Source of the DNA: Methylopila henanensis
Lineage (GTDB): Bacteria > Pseudomonadota > Alphaproteobacteria > Rhizobiales > Methylopilaceae
DNA length: 64,000 nucleotides
Direction of reading: 5' to 3'
Assembly (NCBI RefSeq): GCF_042681025.1
Contig: NZ_JBHUER010000002.1
Span: 248,001-312,000, forward strand
Part shown: piece after piece, positions 26,359-37,368 of the stretch
Position numbering within the stretch: position 1 is the stretch's first letter
Layout of the letters: each line of letters begins with the position of its first letter
Made by a program: the position numbers and the translations under genes
The notes under the pieces: model-generated
Databases searched by the model: none
Told to the model about the DNA's origin: nothing
What the model saw: only the letters and a program-made list of their open reading frames with translations

Positions 26359-27095
26359 GCGAGCTTCCTTTCGGCGCGGATCGCGTCCCATGCGGCGTTG
26401 ACGGCCGCGAGCTTGTCGGTCGCGATCCGAACCGCCTCAGCCGGAAGGCCGCGGGCGAGCGCGCGATCCGGGTGATTTTCGGCCACCAGAGCGCGATGAC
26501 GGCGCTTCAGATCGTCGTCCGAGGCCGTGGGGTCTGCTCCGAGCACGGCGTAGGGGTCCGTCGCCGCAAGTTGCATGTGACGGCCGAGCGCGCGGCGAAG
26601 ACGGGCCGGCTCCAGCCCGAAGATGCGGCCGACCTCGGCGAGATAGGCGGCCTCGGCCTCGTGCACCGCGCCGTCGGCCGCAGCGATGTGCGCGAGGCCG
26701 TGCAGCACGTCCTCGAGCGTCGCCGGCTCGTCGCGAAACAGGTTGGCGAGCTGGGCCGCGTACGCCTCGAAACCGGCGACGTCGCGCTTGGCGAGATCGA
26801 ACACCTGCGTCACGCGGGGCAGATCGGCCTCGCCGATCTGGAACACGCGGCGAAACGCCTGAACCTCGACGCACACCACCGCGCCGTCGGCCTTCGCCAT
26901 CTTCGCGGCGAGCGCGATCACCCCCATGGTGAAGGCGAAGGCGCGCTTCTCTTCCTCCCGCGCCGCCCGCGCGGCGGGATCGGTCTCGCGGTCGAGCAGG
27001 AAGTGGCCGGCGATGGCGCCCGCGAGCGCGCCGAGCGGCCCTCCGAGCGCGAGACCCGCGGCCGCGCCTCCAAGCTTTCCCCAGAACGATGTCAC
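26355..27095 (-). CDS. DnaJ/TerB-like co-chaperone (DjlA type)
   Basis: Predicted membrane-associated J-domain protein. The GTG start (MTSFWGKLGGAAAGLALGG) gives 246 residues, with a glycine-rich hydrophobic N-terminal segment (about 7-32) that could insert in the membrane. A TerB-like helical domain (about 45-150, containing MAKADGAVVCVE and AAADGAVHEAE) and a C-terminal J domain with HPD (ENHPDRAL) follow. This layout matches DjlA, a DnaK partner in envelope stress. A longer open frame reaches 27257 without a clear start signal. It is co-transcribed with the amidase. Confidence 0.85.
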   Translation of the reverse strand: MTSFWGKLGGAAAGLALGGPLGALAGAIAGHFLLDRETDPAARAAREEEKRAFAFTMGVIALAAKMAKADGAVVCVEVQAFRRVFQIGEADLPRVTQVFDLAKRDVAGFEAYAAQLANLFRDEPATLEDVLHGLAHIAAADGAVHEAEAAYLAEVGRIFGLEPARLRRALGRHMQLAATDPYAVLGADPTASDDDLKRRHRALVAENHPDRALARGLPAEAVRIATDKLAAVNAAWDAIRAERKLA

Positions 27096-27289
27096 GTCAG
27101 CGCCGAGCTCCTCGATTCGTGCGGACTTTAACGTCCCGCGGCCACGAGCGCGCCATTGCGCAGCGCGCGCGGCCGGTCCGCGGTTTTGCGGATCGCGTCC
27201 GCAGCGTCCGCCCGTCATAACGCACGCAGGATCGCCGCGCGGCCGGCGGTTCAACACTTTGGAAAGCGCCGCCAGAGACCATTCCAGGC

Positions 27290-28090
27290 ATGCCCCCGCA
27301 TCTTCGCGCCGCCGCGGCTCTCGCCGCCCTGCTCAGCGCCGCGCCCGCCGCCGCCTCCGATCTCGAACCCCGGCTGACGCTCGCCGATCCCGGCGCGAGC
27401 GCGCGCACCGTGGCGCTGACGCTCGACGCCTGCTCCGGCGCCACGGACCATCGCGTGCTCGACCTCCTGATCGCCGAACGCATCCCGGCGACGGTGTTCG
27501 TCACCCGCCGCTGGCTCAACGGCAACGCGGCGGCGCTGAAGCTGCTCCTCGCCCACCGCGACCTGTTCGAGATCGAGAACCACGGCGACGCCCATGTGCC
27601 GGCGATCACCGACCGAGCGACCATGTTCGGAATCCGCACCGCCGGCTCGCTCGAGGCCGTTCGCCGGGAGGTGGAAGGCGGCGCGGCGGCGATCGAGGCC
27701 GCGACCGGCTCCCGCCCGCGCTGGTACCGCGACGCGACAGCGCGCTACAGTCGCGACGCCCTTGCGGCCATCCGCGCGGACGGCTACGCGATCGCCGGCT
27801 ATTCTCTGAACGCCGACATGGGCGCCTCTCTGATGGCGCCGATGGTCGCGCGCCGGGTCGCCGCAGCGAAGAACGGCGACGTCATCATCGCTCACGTCAA
27901 CCAGCCCGGCCGCGCGGCCGGCTCCGGCCTCGCCGAAGGACTCAGGACGCTGAAGGCCTCCGGCGCGCGCTTCGTGCTGCTGCGCGACGCCGAGACCCGC
28001 ACGGACGACGGTCCCGCCATCGGTCCGGTCGTGGCCCGCAACCGGCCGTCTGGCGCCGCTCAACCCGCGTCCAGCCTCACGCCCCGCTGA
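27290..28090 (+). CDS. Secreted polysaccharide deacetylase family protein
   Basis: Predicted NodB-like carbohydrate esterase. It has 266 residues with a signal peptide (about 1-22, cleavage after AAAA-S). The first motif is LTLDACSG, a departure from the classical TFDDG, and the second is NHGDAH, the His-x3-His metal site. RPRWYRDATARYS and GDVIIAHVNQP fit the remaining motifs. The substrate is unknown. Its last 14 bases overlap the end of mntH on the other strand. The 194-base gap to the DnaJ-like gene must hold divergent promoters; I see no confident consensus there. Confidence 0.82.
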   Translation: MPPHLRAAAALAALLSAAPAAASDLEPRLTLADPGASARTVALTLDACSGATDHRVLDLLIAERIPATVFVTRRWLNGNAAALKLLLAHRDLFEIENHGDAHVPAITDRATMFGIRTAGSLEAVRREVEGGAAAIEAATGSRPRWYRDATARYSRDALAAIRADGYAIAGYSLNADMGASLMAPMVARRVAAAKNGDVIIAHVNQPGRAAGSGLAEGLRTLKASGARFVLLRDAETRTDDGPAIGPVVARNRPSGAAQPASSLTPR

Positions 28091-29429
28091 CGAAGTCGAT
28101 CACCAGCTTGACGTTGAGCGCGACGATCAGGGCCGCGACCACGCCCGCCGTGACGCTCATCCAGCGCGGCGCGACGAAGTCCCCCATCTTGGCGCGGCTC
28201 GCGGTGAACCACACCAGCGGGATGATCGCGAACGGGAGCTGCAGGCTGAGCACCACCTGGCTCAGCACCAGCAGGCGCGCCGTGCCGCTTTCTCCGTAAT
28301 AGAGAGTGACGAGGATCGCGGGCACGATCGCGATCACCCGCGTGATCAGCCGACGCAGCCACGGCGCGAGCCGGATGCGCAGGAACCCCTCCATCACCAC
28401 CTGACCGGCGAGCGTCGCCGTGACCGTCGAGTTCAGGCCGCAGCACAGCAGCGCCACGCCGAAAGCGGTCGCCGCGATCGCGCCGCCGAGCAGGGGTCCG
28501 AGCAGCGTGTGCGCCTCGCCAAGCTCCGCCACCTCTGTGTTGCCGGTGGTGTGGAAGGCGGCCGCCGCGAGGATCAGGATCGAGGAGTTGATCAGGAAGG
28601 CGAAGGACAGCGCGATGGTGGAGTCGAGCGTCGCCCACTTGATCGCCTCGCGCTTGCCGACCTCGGTGCGTTCGTAGCCGCGGGTCTGCACGACCGAGGA
28701 ATGCAGATAGAGATTGTGCGGCATCACCGTCGCGCCGACGATGCCGAGCGCGATGTAGAGCATCGCCGGATTCTGGACGAGCTCGGCGGTCGGCGCGAGG
28801 CCGCGGATGACGGCGCCGAGGTCCGGGTCGGCCATGGCGAGCTGGATCGCGAAACAGGCCGCGATCACGAACAGCAGGCCGATGACGAAGGCCTCGATCC
28901 AGCGGAAGCCGATGCGCTGAAGCATCAGCACGAGGAACACGTCGAGCGCGGTGATGAGGACGCCGATCTCGAGCGGAACGCCGAACAGCAGATTGAGGCC
29001 GATCGCAGTGCCGATGACCTCGGCGAGGTCGGTGGCGCAGATCGCGGCTTCCGCGAGAATCCAGAGCACGAAGGCGATCGGCTTCGGGAAGGCGTCGCGG
29101 CAGGCCTGCGCGAGATCCCGCCCCGCCCCGACGCCGAGCCGCGCGCACAGCGCCTGCAGCAGCATCGCCATCAGCGACGACAGCGCGACCACCGCCATCA
29201 GCGTGTAGCCAAACTGGGATCCGCCCGCGAGCGAGGTCGCCCAGTTGCCGGGGTCCATGTAGCCGACGGCGACGAGGTAGCCCGGTCCGAAGAACGCGAG
29301 GAACCGGCGGAGCCGCGTCACTCCGCCCACCCCGACCGAGCCATGCGCCTCCTGCAGCGACGGCGCGCCGGGTTGCCCCCGCCAGCCCGACAACGGAGAG
29401 GACGCAGACGTCTGCGGGACGTCGATCAT
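28077..29429 (-). CDS. mntH: Mn2+/Fe2+ transporter, NRAMP family (MntH)
   Basis: Proton-coupled divalent metal importer of the inner membrane. It has 450 residues, eleven or so membrane segments and a cytoplasmic N-tail of about 40. The metal-binding motif DPGNWATS (first helix) and MPHNLYLHSSVVQTR (sixth helix) are the NRAMP signatures. The promoter carries a TGCAA-N3-TTGCA palindrome suggestive of a Fur-family (Mur/Fur) manganese repressor. No regulator gene lies next to it. Confidence 0.95.
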   Translation of the reverse strand: MIDVPQTSASSPLSGWRGQPGAPSLQEAHGSVGVGGVTRLRRFLAFFGPGYLVAVGYMDPGNWATSLAGGSQFGYTLMAVVALSSLMAMLLQALCARLGVGAGRDLAQACRDAFPKPIAFVLWILAEAAICATDLAEVIGTAIGLNLLFGVPLEIGVLITALDVFLVLMLQRIGFRWIEAFVIGLLFVIAACFAIQLAMADPDLGAVIRGLAPTAELVQNPAMLYIALGIVGATVMPHNLYLHSSVVQTRGYERTEVGKREAIKWATLDSTIALSFAFLINSSILILAAAAFHTTGNTEVAELGEAHTLLGPLLGGAIAATAFGVALLCCGLNSTVTATLAGQVVMEGFLRIRLAPWLRRLITRVIAIVPAILVTLYYGESGTARLLVLSQVVLSLQLPFAIIPLVWFTASRAKMGDFVAPRWMSVTAGVVAALIVALNVKLVIDFVSGA

Positions 29430-29473
29430 GGATGGATCGCTCGCATTTTTAGGAGTGGCCTTGAACGCTTCTG

Positions 29474-29502
29474 ACTATCGTTCGCAACTGCAACCCTTGC
29501 AA
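29474..29502 (-). promoter_or_regulatory. Putative mntH promoter with palindromic operator
   Basis: Minus strand: TTGCAA (29497-29502), 17 bases, GATAGT (29474-29479). The palindrome TGCAA-CCC-TTGCA (29489-29501) overlaps the -35 element. Position and symmetry fit a metal-dependent repressor such as Mur; which protein binds is inferred. The gap 29430-29735 also holds the inverted repeats upstream of ppdK and no gene. Confidence 0.45.
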
Positions 29503-29556
29503 GTCACTCGCAGGAGCGAAGATAAGGCGAACCACGCCTTGCTTTTGTGCGACTGC

Positions 29557-29577
29557 GCGGTTGATGTGAGCAACCGC
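29557..29577. repeat. Inverted repeat GCGGTTG-N7-CAACCGC
   Basis: Perfect 7-base arms (29557-29563 and 29571-29577) about 160 bases before the ppdK start. It could be an operator half of the mntH/ppdK divergent region or a hairpin in the ppdK leader. Confidence 0.4.
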
Positions 29578-29608
29578 AGCGAGGCCCTGGTGTTCCAGGC
29601 GCCAGAAT

Positions 29609-29636
29609 GCGACTTAAGCATTCCTCCTTAAGTCGC
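29609..29636. repeat. Perfect 10-bp inverted repeat upstream of ppdK
   Basis: GCGACTTAAG (29609-29618), an 8-base spacer and CTTAAGTCGC (29627-29636), 100 bases before the ppdK ATG. There is no T-run after it. It looks like a dimeric regulator site or a leader hairpin. The TTAA halves are 10 bases apart, so this is not a CtrA box. Confidence 0.6.
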
Positions 29637-29735
29637 GGTGCGACATCTTGCCTTTGCTGCGGCGCCGTGCAAGCTGCCGTCGCGGCAGGACGCCGGCAGG
29701 CGATCGACCTTCGCGGCTATTCGGAGAAACGCTTG

Positions 29736-32429
<2,694 letters not shown>

Positions 32430-32631
32430 CGCTTTCTCCGGTCCCCCGGCCCGCTGTTCGGATCGGGGAACGGAGCCTTCAACGAAGTAATCGGCGCTTT
32501 CCCGACGCCGAGGCGATAAAACACTGGCGAAAGCGGCGCTCGGCGACCAAATCTCGGGCGCCGAAGGCCCCCGGTCTCTGTGGGAGGGGCCGGCTGGCGG
32601 CGACAGTCGCCGCCCGGAGGATTGGACGCTC

Positions 32632-33492
32632 ATGAGCGCGCACACCAAGCCGCCGCTGACCGCGGCCTCGACCAAGCCGGTCACCGTCGCCGCGATCCGC
32701 GCGGCGAAGGGCGGCACGCCGCTGGTCTGCCTCACCGCCTACACGACCCCGGTGGCCGAAGCGCTGGACCAGGCGAGCGATCTTCTGCTCGTCGGCGACA
32801 GCCTCGGCATGGTGGTCTACGGCCTGCCGAGCACGATCCCGGTCACGCTCGACATGATGATCGCCCATGGCGCGGCCGTCGTGCGCGGCGCGAAGCGCGC
32901 GCTGGTGGTCGTCGATCTGCCGTTCGGCTCCTATCAGGAGAGCCCAGCTCAGGCGTTCCGCAACGCGGCGCGCATCCTCGCCGAGACCGGCTGCGGCGCC
33001 GTCAAGCTTGAGGGCGGCGCGGTGATGGCCGAAACCATCGCCTTCCTCACCCAGCGCGGCGTGCCCGTGCTCGCCCATATCGGCCTGCAGCCGCAGTCGG
33101 TGAATGCGCTCGGCGGCTACTCCGCCCGCGGCAAGCTGTCGGCGGAGGCCGAGACCATCCTCGCCGACGCCCGCGCCGTGACCGACGCCGGCGCCTTCGC
33201 CGTGGTGGTCGAGGGCGTCGTCGCGCCGCTCGCGGCCCGCATCACCGAGACCATCCGCGTGCCGACCATCGGCATCGGCGCCTCGGCTGAATGCGACGGC
33301 CAGATTCTCGTCACCGACGACATGATGGGCGTGACCTTCGGCCATGTGCCGAAGTTCGTGCGCAAATACGCCGACGTAGGCGCGACGATGAAGGCGGCCG
33401 CGGAAGCCTACGCGGCGGACGTGCGCGAGCGCCGGTTCCCCGCGGAAGAGCACCTCTACGGCGCGCCGAAGCCGAAGATCGCCGCCGGCTGA
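32632..33492 (+). CDS. panB: 3-methyl-2-oxobutanoate hydroxymethyltransferase PanB
   Basis: First committed enzyme of pantothenate synthesis; transfers a hydroxymethyl group from methylene-tetrahydrofolate to ketoisovalerate. It has 286 residues. The Mg-binding segment LLVGDSLGMVVYG and TIPVTLDMMIAH, GAVKLEGG, VLAHIGLQPQ and GIGASAECDGQILVTDDMMG are family motifs. GGAGG lies about 11 bases before the ATG. panC is not adjacent. A 202-base gap after ppdK contains a GGCGGCGAC/GTCGCCGCC palindrome just before the ribosome site and no gene. Confidence 0.96.
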   Translation: MSAHTKPPLTAASTKPVTVAAIRAAKGGTPLVCLTAYTTPVAEALDQASDLLLVGDSLGMVVYGLPSTIPVTLDMMIAHGAAVVRGAKRALVVVDLPFGSYQESPAQAFRNAARILAETGCGAVKLEGGAVMAETIAFLTQRGVPVLAHIGLQPQSVNALGGYSARGKLSAEAETILADARAVTDAGAFAVVVEGVVAPLAARITETIRVPTIGIGASAECDGQILVTDDMMGVTFGHVPKFVRKYADVGATMKAAAEAYAADVRERRFPAEEHLYGAPKPKIAAG

Positions 33493-33499
33493 TCAGCTC

Positions 33500-34339
33500 T
33501 CAATCCTCGCCCTCGTCCCATCCCGGCGGAGGCTCCATGATCTCGACGCCCCGGCGCGGCCGGATCGACCCGGTCGGACCGTCGAACGGCGTCGCCTCCG
33601 GCGCGTAGCTGATCGCGGGCTCCTCCGAGAGCGGCGCGATCTCCGGCTCAGGCGGCAGATCGGGCACGACCGGCTTCGGCCGGCAATAGGCGCGACGCCC
33701 GGCCGGATCATGGCGCGCGAGGTCGAGGTGCAGGTGGTTCTCGTGGTGGCCGTCGCTGCCGGGGCCGAGCACGGTCTTGAACGCGCCGCAGGCGCCGGCG
33801 GTCACCTCGCGCAGGAAAGCCTGAGCCTCCGGCGTTCCGTTCCGCCAGTCCTTCAGCACGGAGATTTCGCGGCCGTCGGCCAGCACGAAACCGCCGATGT
33901 CGAGGCCGTTGCCGAAGGCGTGCTCGGAGAGCTTGCCGCCGCGCTTGTTGTTGCGGGTGCGGCAGGCGTAGGAGGCCATGTTGCGGACCTCCACCACGGC
34001 CACGCCGAAGCGGGCCTGCGCCGCGGGCTGCACGCTGCGGACGACCCAGTCGTTCAGCACGGCCGTCATGGGGCAGCCGAGCCGGGCCGACGGCTGCACG
34101 CCCACCGATCCGTCGGCGAGCGCATAGATTCGGAACGGGCGCTCCAGCCCGCAGACGCCGGGTCCGTCGATCTCGTCGATCGGCCGCGTGAAGTCGGTCT
34201 TGGTCACGAGCTTGGCGGCGATGCAAGCGGCTTCGACCTTGCCGCGCCAGGGCTCGCGCTCCTCGCCGTCGAAGAAGCCGCAGCCGGATACGGCGGCGAC
34301 CGCGCAGAAAGCCAGACCAAGACGACGCCATGTCCGCAT
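33500..34339 (-). CDS. Extensin-like family lipoprotein
   Basis: Predicted secreted lipoprotein of the extensin-like C-terminal family (PF06904), related in fold to LAS/M15 peptidases. It has 279 residues with signal peptide 1-19 and lipobox VSGC (Cys20). The conserved core includes CPMTAVLNDWV, SEHAFGNGLDIGGF and HHENHLHLDLA; the Ser-x-His-x6-Asp and His-x-His patterns resemble the zinc site of D,D-/L,D-peptidases. A Pro/Glu-rich tail of about 60 residues follows. Its activity on peptidoglycan is an inference. It is convergent with panB, 7 bases apart. Confidence 0.88.
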   Translation of the reverse strand: MRTWRRLGLAFCAVAAVSGCGFFDGEEREPWRGKVEAACIAAKLVTKTDFTRPIDEIDGPGVCGLERPFRIYALADGSVGVQPSARLGCPMTAVLNDWVVRSVQPAAQARFGVAVVEVRNMASYACRTRNNKRGGKLSEHAFGNGLDIGGFVLADGREISVLKDWRNGTPEAQAFLREVTAGACGAFKTVLGPGSDGHHENHLHLDLARHDPAGRRAYCRPKPVVPDLPPEPEIAPLSEEPAISYAPEATPFDGPTGSIRPRRGVEIMEPPPGWDEGED

Positions 34340-34490
34340 GACGCGTAAAATGCCGGGCGTTCTCTTAACGCCGCCTCAATGACGCTGGGTGGCTCGCAGG
34401 CGCGGCGGCGCATGGCGGATCCGCTTCCCAGGTATTGTCTATTGAATGAATAGTCTTTATCCACACAGCTGGGAAAAGGGAGCTTCCCCG

Positions 34491-34574
34491 ATGAGCGCTG
34501 TGAAAAGGCTTGACGTCATGGCCGTCGTCGCGGCCTTCACCTTCGTCGGCGCCATCGTGCTCGGGGCGTTCTGA
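34491..34574 (+). CDS. 27-residue single-span membrane microprotein
   Basis: Short frame with a charged start MSAVKRLDVM followed by one hydrophobic helix (about residues 9-27) that runs to the C-terminus. GGGAG lies 9 bases before the ATG, inside the loop of a small GGGAA/TTCCC stem (34471-34487). It stands alone between the divergent extensin gene and the isochorismatase. I recall similar one-helix short proteins in Hyphomicrobiales but cannot search. The rest of 34340-34490 holds no gene; the AT-rich stretch 34436-34462 may be its promoter. Confidence 0.55.
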   Translation: MSAVKRLDVMAVVAAFTFVGAIVLGAF

Positions 34575-34675
34575 CGCCGGACGCGCCGATCTTGGCCTAA
34601 CGTGCCGATGGCGGAGTCCGACCTTCGCTCCATGCTAGGCGTCCGATCGATCCGGAACCTCTCATGGAGAGCGGC

Positions 34676-35278
34676 ATGACCGAAGCCCCCAAAACCCTTC
34701 GCGACCTCTCCGGCGCCTCGCCCCAGCCGGCCTCTCTCGCCGACGCGACGCTGGTCGTGATCGACGCCCAGAACGAATATGTCGAAGGGCCGATCGCCCT
34801 GCCCGGCTCCGCGCCCGCGCTGAACGCGATCGCCGACCTTTTGGCGCAGGCCCGCGCGGCGGGGACGCCGATCGTCCACGTCGTCCACCGCTCGCCGGCC
34901 GGCATCTTCGTCGAAGGCACCAAAGGGGCCGAGATCGCGCCTCAGGCCGCCCCGCAGGGCGACGAGCCGGTGTTTTCGAAGGGGCTTCCGAACGGCTTCA
35001 CCAATCCGGAGTTCGACCCGGCGCTGAAGGCGCTCGGCCGCAAGAACCTGATCCTCGTCGGGTTCATGACGCACATGTGCGTCGACTCCACCGCCCGCGC
35101 GGCGGTCGACCTCGGCTACGGCGTGACGATCGTGGAGAACGCGACCGCGACCCGCGCGCTGCCCGGCGCCGTCGGCAAGCCGGCGCGTTCGGCGCAGGAG
35201 GTCCACGACGGCGCGCTGGCGGGACTGGCCGACCTGTTCGCCGTCGTCGCGCCGAACGCCGCCGCTCTGGGGAAGTAG
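34676..35278 (+). CDS. Isochorismatase-family cysteine hydrolase
   Basis: Small alpha/beta hydrolase, 200 residues from the ATG that has GGAGAG 5 bases upstream; an ATG at 34664 is possible. The catalytic triad can be seen: Asp in TLVVIDAQNEY, Lys in VFSKGLPNGF and Cys in VGFMTHMCVDSTARAA. It could be a nicotinamidase-like or isochorismatase-like amidase; no pathway partner is adjacent, so the substrate is unknown. Confidence 0.85.
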   Translation: MTEAPKTLRDLSGASPQPASLADATLVVIDAQNEYVEGPIALPGSAPALNAIADLLAQARAAGTPIVHVVHRSPAGIFVEGTKGAEIAPQAAPQGDEPVFSKGLPNGFTNPEFDPALKALGRKNLILVGFMTHMCVDSTARAAVDLGYGVTIVENATATRALPGAVGKPARSAQEVHDGALAGLADLFAVVAPNAAALGK

Positions 35279-35303
35279 CCCGTAGGACGACCGGTCCAAC
35301 GCA

Positions 35304-35448
35304 CGTCATCCCGGACGGCCGAAGGCCGATCCGGGTTCGTTCTCCGAGGATGCGCGCGAAGGTCGACCCGCGATGGGCCCGACGATGCAGGTCTCCGGGC
35401 TCGTTCTGGAGACCATCCCGGATTTCGCTACGCTCGTCCGGGACGACG
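35304..35448. repeat. Palindromic intergenic repeat, copy 2
   Basis: It begins CGTCATCCCGGA and ends TCCGGGACGACG, inverted copies of each other apart from one base. Inside are hairpins CCCGGACGGCC/GGCCGATCCGGG, GGTCTCC/GGAGACC and CCCGGA/TCCGGG. It fills the space between two convergent genes and may terminate both transcripts. The outer ends match the element at 8081-8168. Confidence 0.6.
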
Positions 35449-35464
35449 CCGCTCTCGCGAGGCC

Positions 35465-35920
35465 TCAGCCGCCCGTCAGCTTGGCCTTGATCGCGCCGTT
35501 CGCAGCCGCGAAATCCATGGTGCCGGTGTGCTTCGCCTTCAGCACGCCCATCACCTTGCCCATGTCCTTCATGCTGACGGCGCCGGTCTCGGCAATGGCG
35601 GCGTCGATCGCCGCGGCGACCTCCGCGTCCGACATCTGCTGCGGCAGGAACTGCTGGATCACGGCGATCTCGGCCTTCTCCTTGGCGGCGAGCTCGGGGC
35701 GCGCGTTCTGCTCGTAGATCGAGGCGCTCTCCTGGCGCTGCTTGATCATCTTGGCGAGGAGCTGCTTCAGCTCATCGTCGGTCGCCGTCCCCTTCCCGGC
35801 GCCGCGGGCCTCGATGTCGCGATCTTTGATGGCCGCGCCGATCAGGCGGAGCGTGCCCGTGCGCTCCGCGTCGCGGGCCTTCATGGCGTCCTTGAGGGCG
35901 GCGCTGATCGCCTCACGCAT
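35465..35920 (-). CDS. GatB/YqeY domain protein
   Basis: Conserved 151-residue helical protein with the tRNA-binding tail fold of GatB. MREAISAALKDAMKARDAERTGTLRLI and the C-terminal VMGVLKAKHTGTMDFAAANGAIKAKL are typical of YqeY. The role is not known; in many genomes it sits near tRNA or replication genes. It is divergent from carA across 143 bases that hold the carA promoter. Confidence 0.9.
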   Translation of the reverse strand: MREAISAALKDAMKARDAERTGTLRLIGAAIKDRDIEARGAGKGTATDDELKQLLAKMIKQRQESASIYEQNARPELAAKEKAEIAVIQQFLPQQMSDAEVAAAIDAAIAETGAVSMKDMGKVMGVLKAKHTGTMDFAAANGAIKAKLTGG

Positions 35921-35950
35921 CTTTTTTGTCCTTACAGATTGACCGCGGTC

Positions 35951-36003
35951 CGCCCCGAAAAAAGCACTCTAAAGTTGACGCTTCGGGGCGCGGCGCCTAG
36001 GTT
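35951..36003 (+). promoter_or_regulatory. carA promoter with flanking inverted repeat
   Basis: TTGACG (35975-35980), 17 bases, TAGGTT (35998-36003), about 60 bases before the carA ATG. CGCCCCGAA (35951-35959) and TTCGGGGCG (35982-35990) form a perfect 9-base inverted repeat on either side of the -35 element. It could be an operator or, in the yqeY transcript, a leader stem. Confidence 0.5.
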
Positions 36004-36063
36004 CCGGCCGCATCGGCGCGTCAGGCGTCGGCGCGTGATCGCGCGACGGGACTTAAGACAATC

Positions 36064-37263
36064 ATGGCTCACGAACAAGACGCCGCTCACGGCGGCTGGG
36101 ACGAAGCGCGCCCCACGGCGCGGCTGCTGCTCGCCGACGGCACCCTGATCGAGGGCGACGGCCTCGGCGCCGTCGGCGCCGCCGCGGGCGAGCTCTGCTT
36201 CAACACCGCGATGACCGGCTATGAGGAGATCCTGACCGATCCGTCCTACGCCGGCCAGATCATCACCTTCACCTTCCCGCACATCGGCAATGTCGGAGTG
36301 AACGACGACGACGTCGAGACCGTGAACATGGCGGGCGCTTCGGGCGTGCGCGGCGCGGTGTTCGCCGCCGACGTGACGAGCCCGTCCAACTGGCGCGCGA
36401 CCCGCGACCTCGACGCGTGGCTGAAGGCGCGCGGCATCGTCGCGATCGCCGGCGTCGACACCCGCGCTCTGACCGCGCTCATACGCGAAAAGGGCATGCC
36501 GAACGCGGTGATCGCCCATGCGCCGGACGGCCGCTTCGACGACGCCGCGATCAAGGCCGCGCTCGACGGCTTCGCCGGCCTCGAGGGGCAGGACCTCGTG
36601 CCGCTGGTGGGCGCCACCCAGCGCTACGGCTGGGACGAGGCCGGCTGGACCTGGCCCGGCGCCTATGGCGCGCGCCCGGAGGGCGTGGAGCCGAAGCGCG
36701 TCGTCGCGGTCGACTACGGCCTCAAGCGCAACATCCTGCGCATGCTGACCACGGCGGGCTGCGAGGTCACCGTCCTGCCGGCGACCGCGACCGCCGAAGA
36801 GGTCCTGGCGCTCGATCCCGATGGGGTGTTCCTGTCGAACGGCCCCGGCGATCCGGCCGCCACCGGCGCTTACGCCGTTCCGATGATCCAGGGCGTGCTC
36901 GAAAAGAAGATTCCGACCTTCGGCATCTGCCTCGGCCACCAGATGCTGGCGCTCGCCGTCGGCGCAAGCACCAAGAAGATGCGGCAGGGCCATCACGGCG
37001 CGAACCACCCGGTGAAGGATCTCACCACCGGCAAGGTCGAGATCACCTCGATGAACCACGGCTTCGCGGTCGACCGCGACAGCCTGCCGGCGAGCGCGCG
37101 AGAGACCCACGTCTCGCTGTTCGACGGCTCCAACTGCGGCATCGAGCTGACCGACCGTCCGGCCTTCTCCGTGCAGCACCATCCCGAGGCCTCGCCCGGC
37201 CCGCAGGACAGCCACTACCTGTTCCACCGCTTCGTCGGGATGATGGACGAGCGGAAAGCCTGA
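36064..37263 (+). CDS. carA: Carbamoyl-phosphate synthase small subunit
   Basis: Glutaminase subunit that supplies ammonia to CarB for arginine and pyrimidine synthesis. It has 399 residues. The N-terminal CPSase domain includes FNTAMTGYEEILTDPSYAGQ, and the class I amidotransferase domain has nucleophile Cys289 (FGICLGHQ) and the His/Glu pair in VQHHPEASPGP. SNGPGDP is the substrate loop. carB lies 4.4 kb downstream on the same strand, separated by unrelated genes, a split seen in other alphaproteobacteria. Confidence 0.97.
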   Translation: MAHEQDAAHGGWDEARPTARLLLADGTLIEGDGLGAVGAAAGELCFNTAMTGYEEILTDPSYAGQIITFTFPHIGNVGVNDDDVETVNMAGASGVRGAVFAADVTSPSNWRATRDLDAWLKARGIVAIAGVDTRALTALIREKGMPNAVIAHAPDGRFDDAAIKAALDGFAGLEGQDLVPLVGATQRYGWDEAGWTWPGAYGARPEGVEPKRVVAVDYGLKRNILRMLTTAGCEVTVLPATATAEEVLALDPDGVFLSNGPGDPAATGAYAVPMIQGVLEKKIPTFGICLGHQMLALAVGASTKKMRQGHHGANHPVKDLTTGKVEITSMNHGFAVDRDSLPASARETHVSLFDGSNCGIELTDRPAFSVQHHPEASPGPQDSHYLFHRFVGMMDERKA

Positions 37264-37312
37264 GCGGCTGCGGACGGGCGCGAGGCCGGACGCTCGCGAT
37301 TTCGGGGGCTGT

Positions 37313-37335
37313 CGCGTCGCCCCCGTCCGCCTAAT
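37313..37335 (+). terminator. GC hairpin after carA
   Basis: CGGGGGC, a 9-base loop and GCCCCCG, 50 bases after the carA stop. There is no T-run, so termination here is uncertain. Confidence 0.35.
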
Positions 37336-37368
37336 ATCCCGACGTCGACCACACGTCGGGACCACCGC

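Noticed and set aside
29609..29636. Possible CtrA box upstream of ppdK (two TTAA)
   Set aside because: The TTAA halves are 10 bases apart rather than 7, and they belong to a longer perfect dyad.
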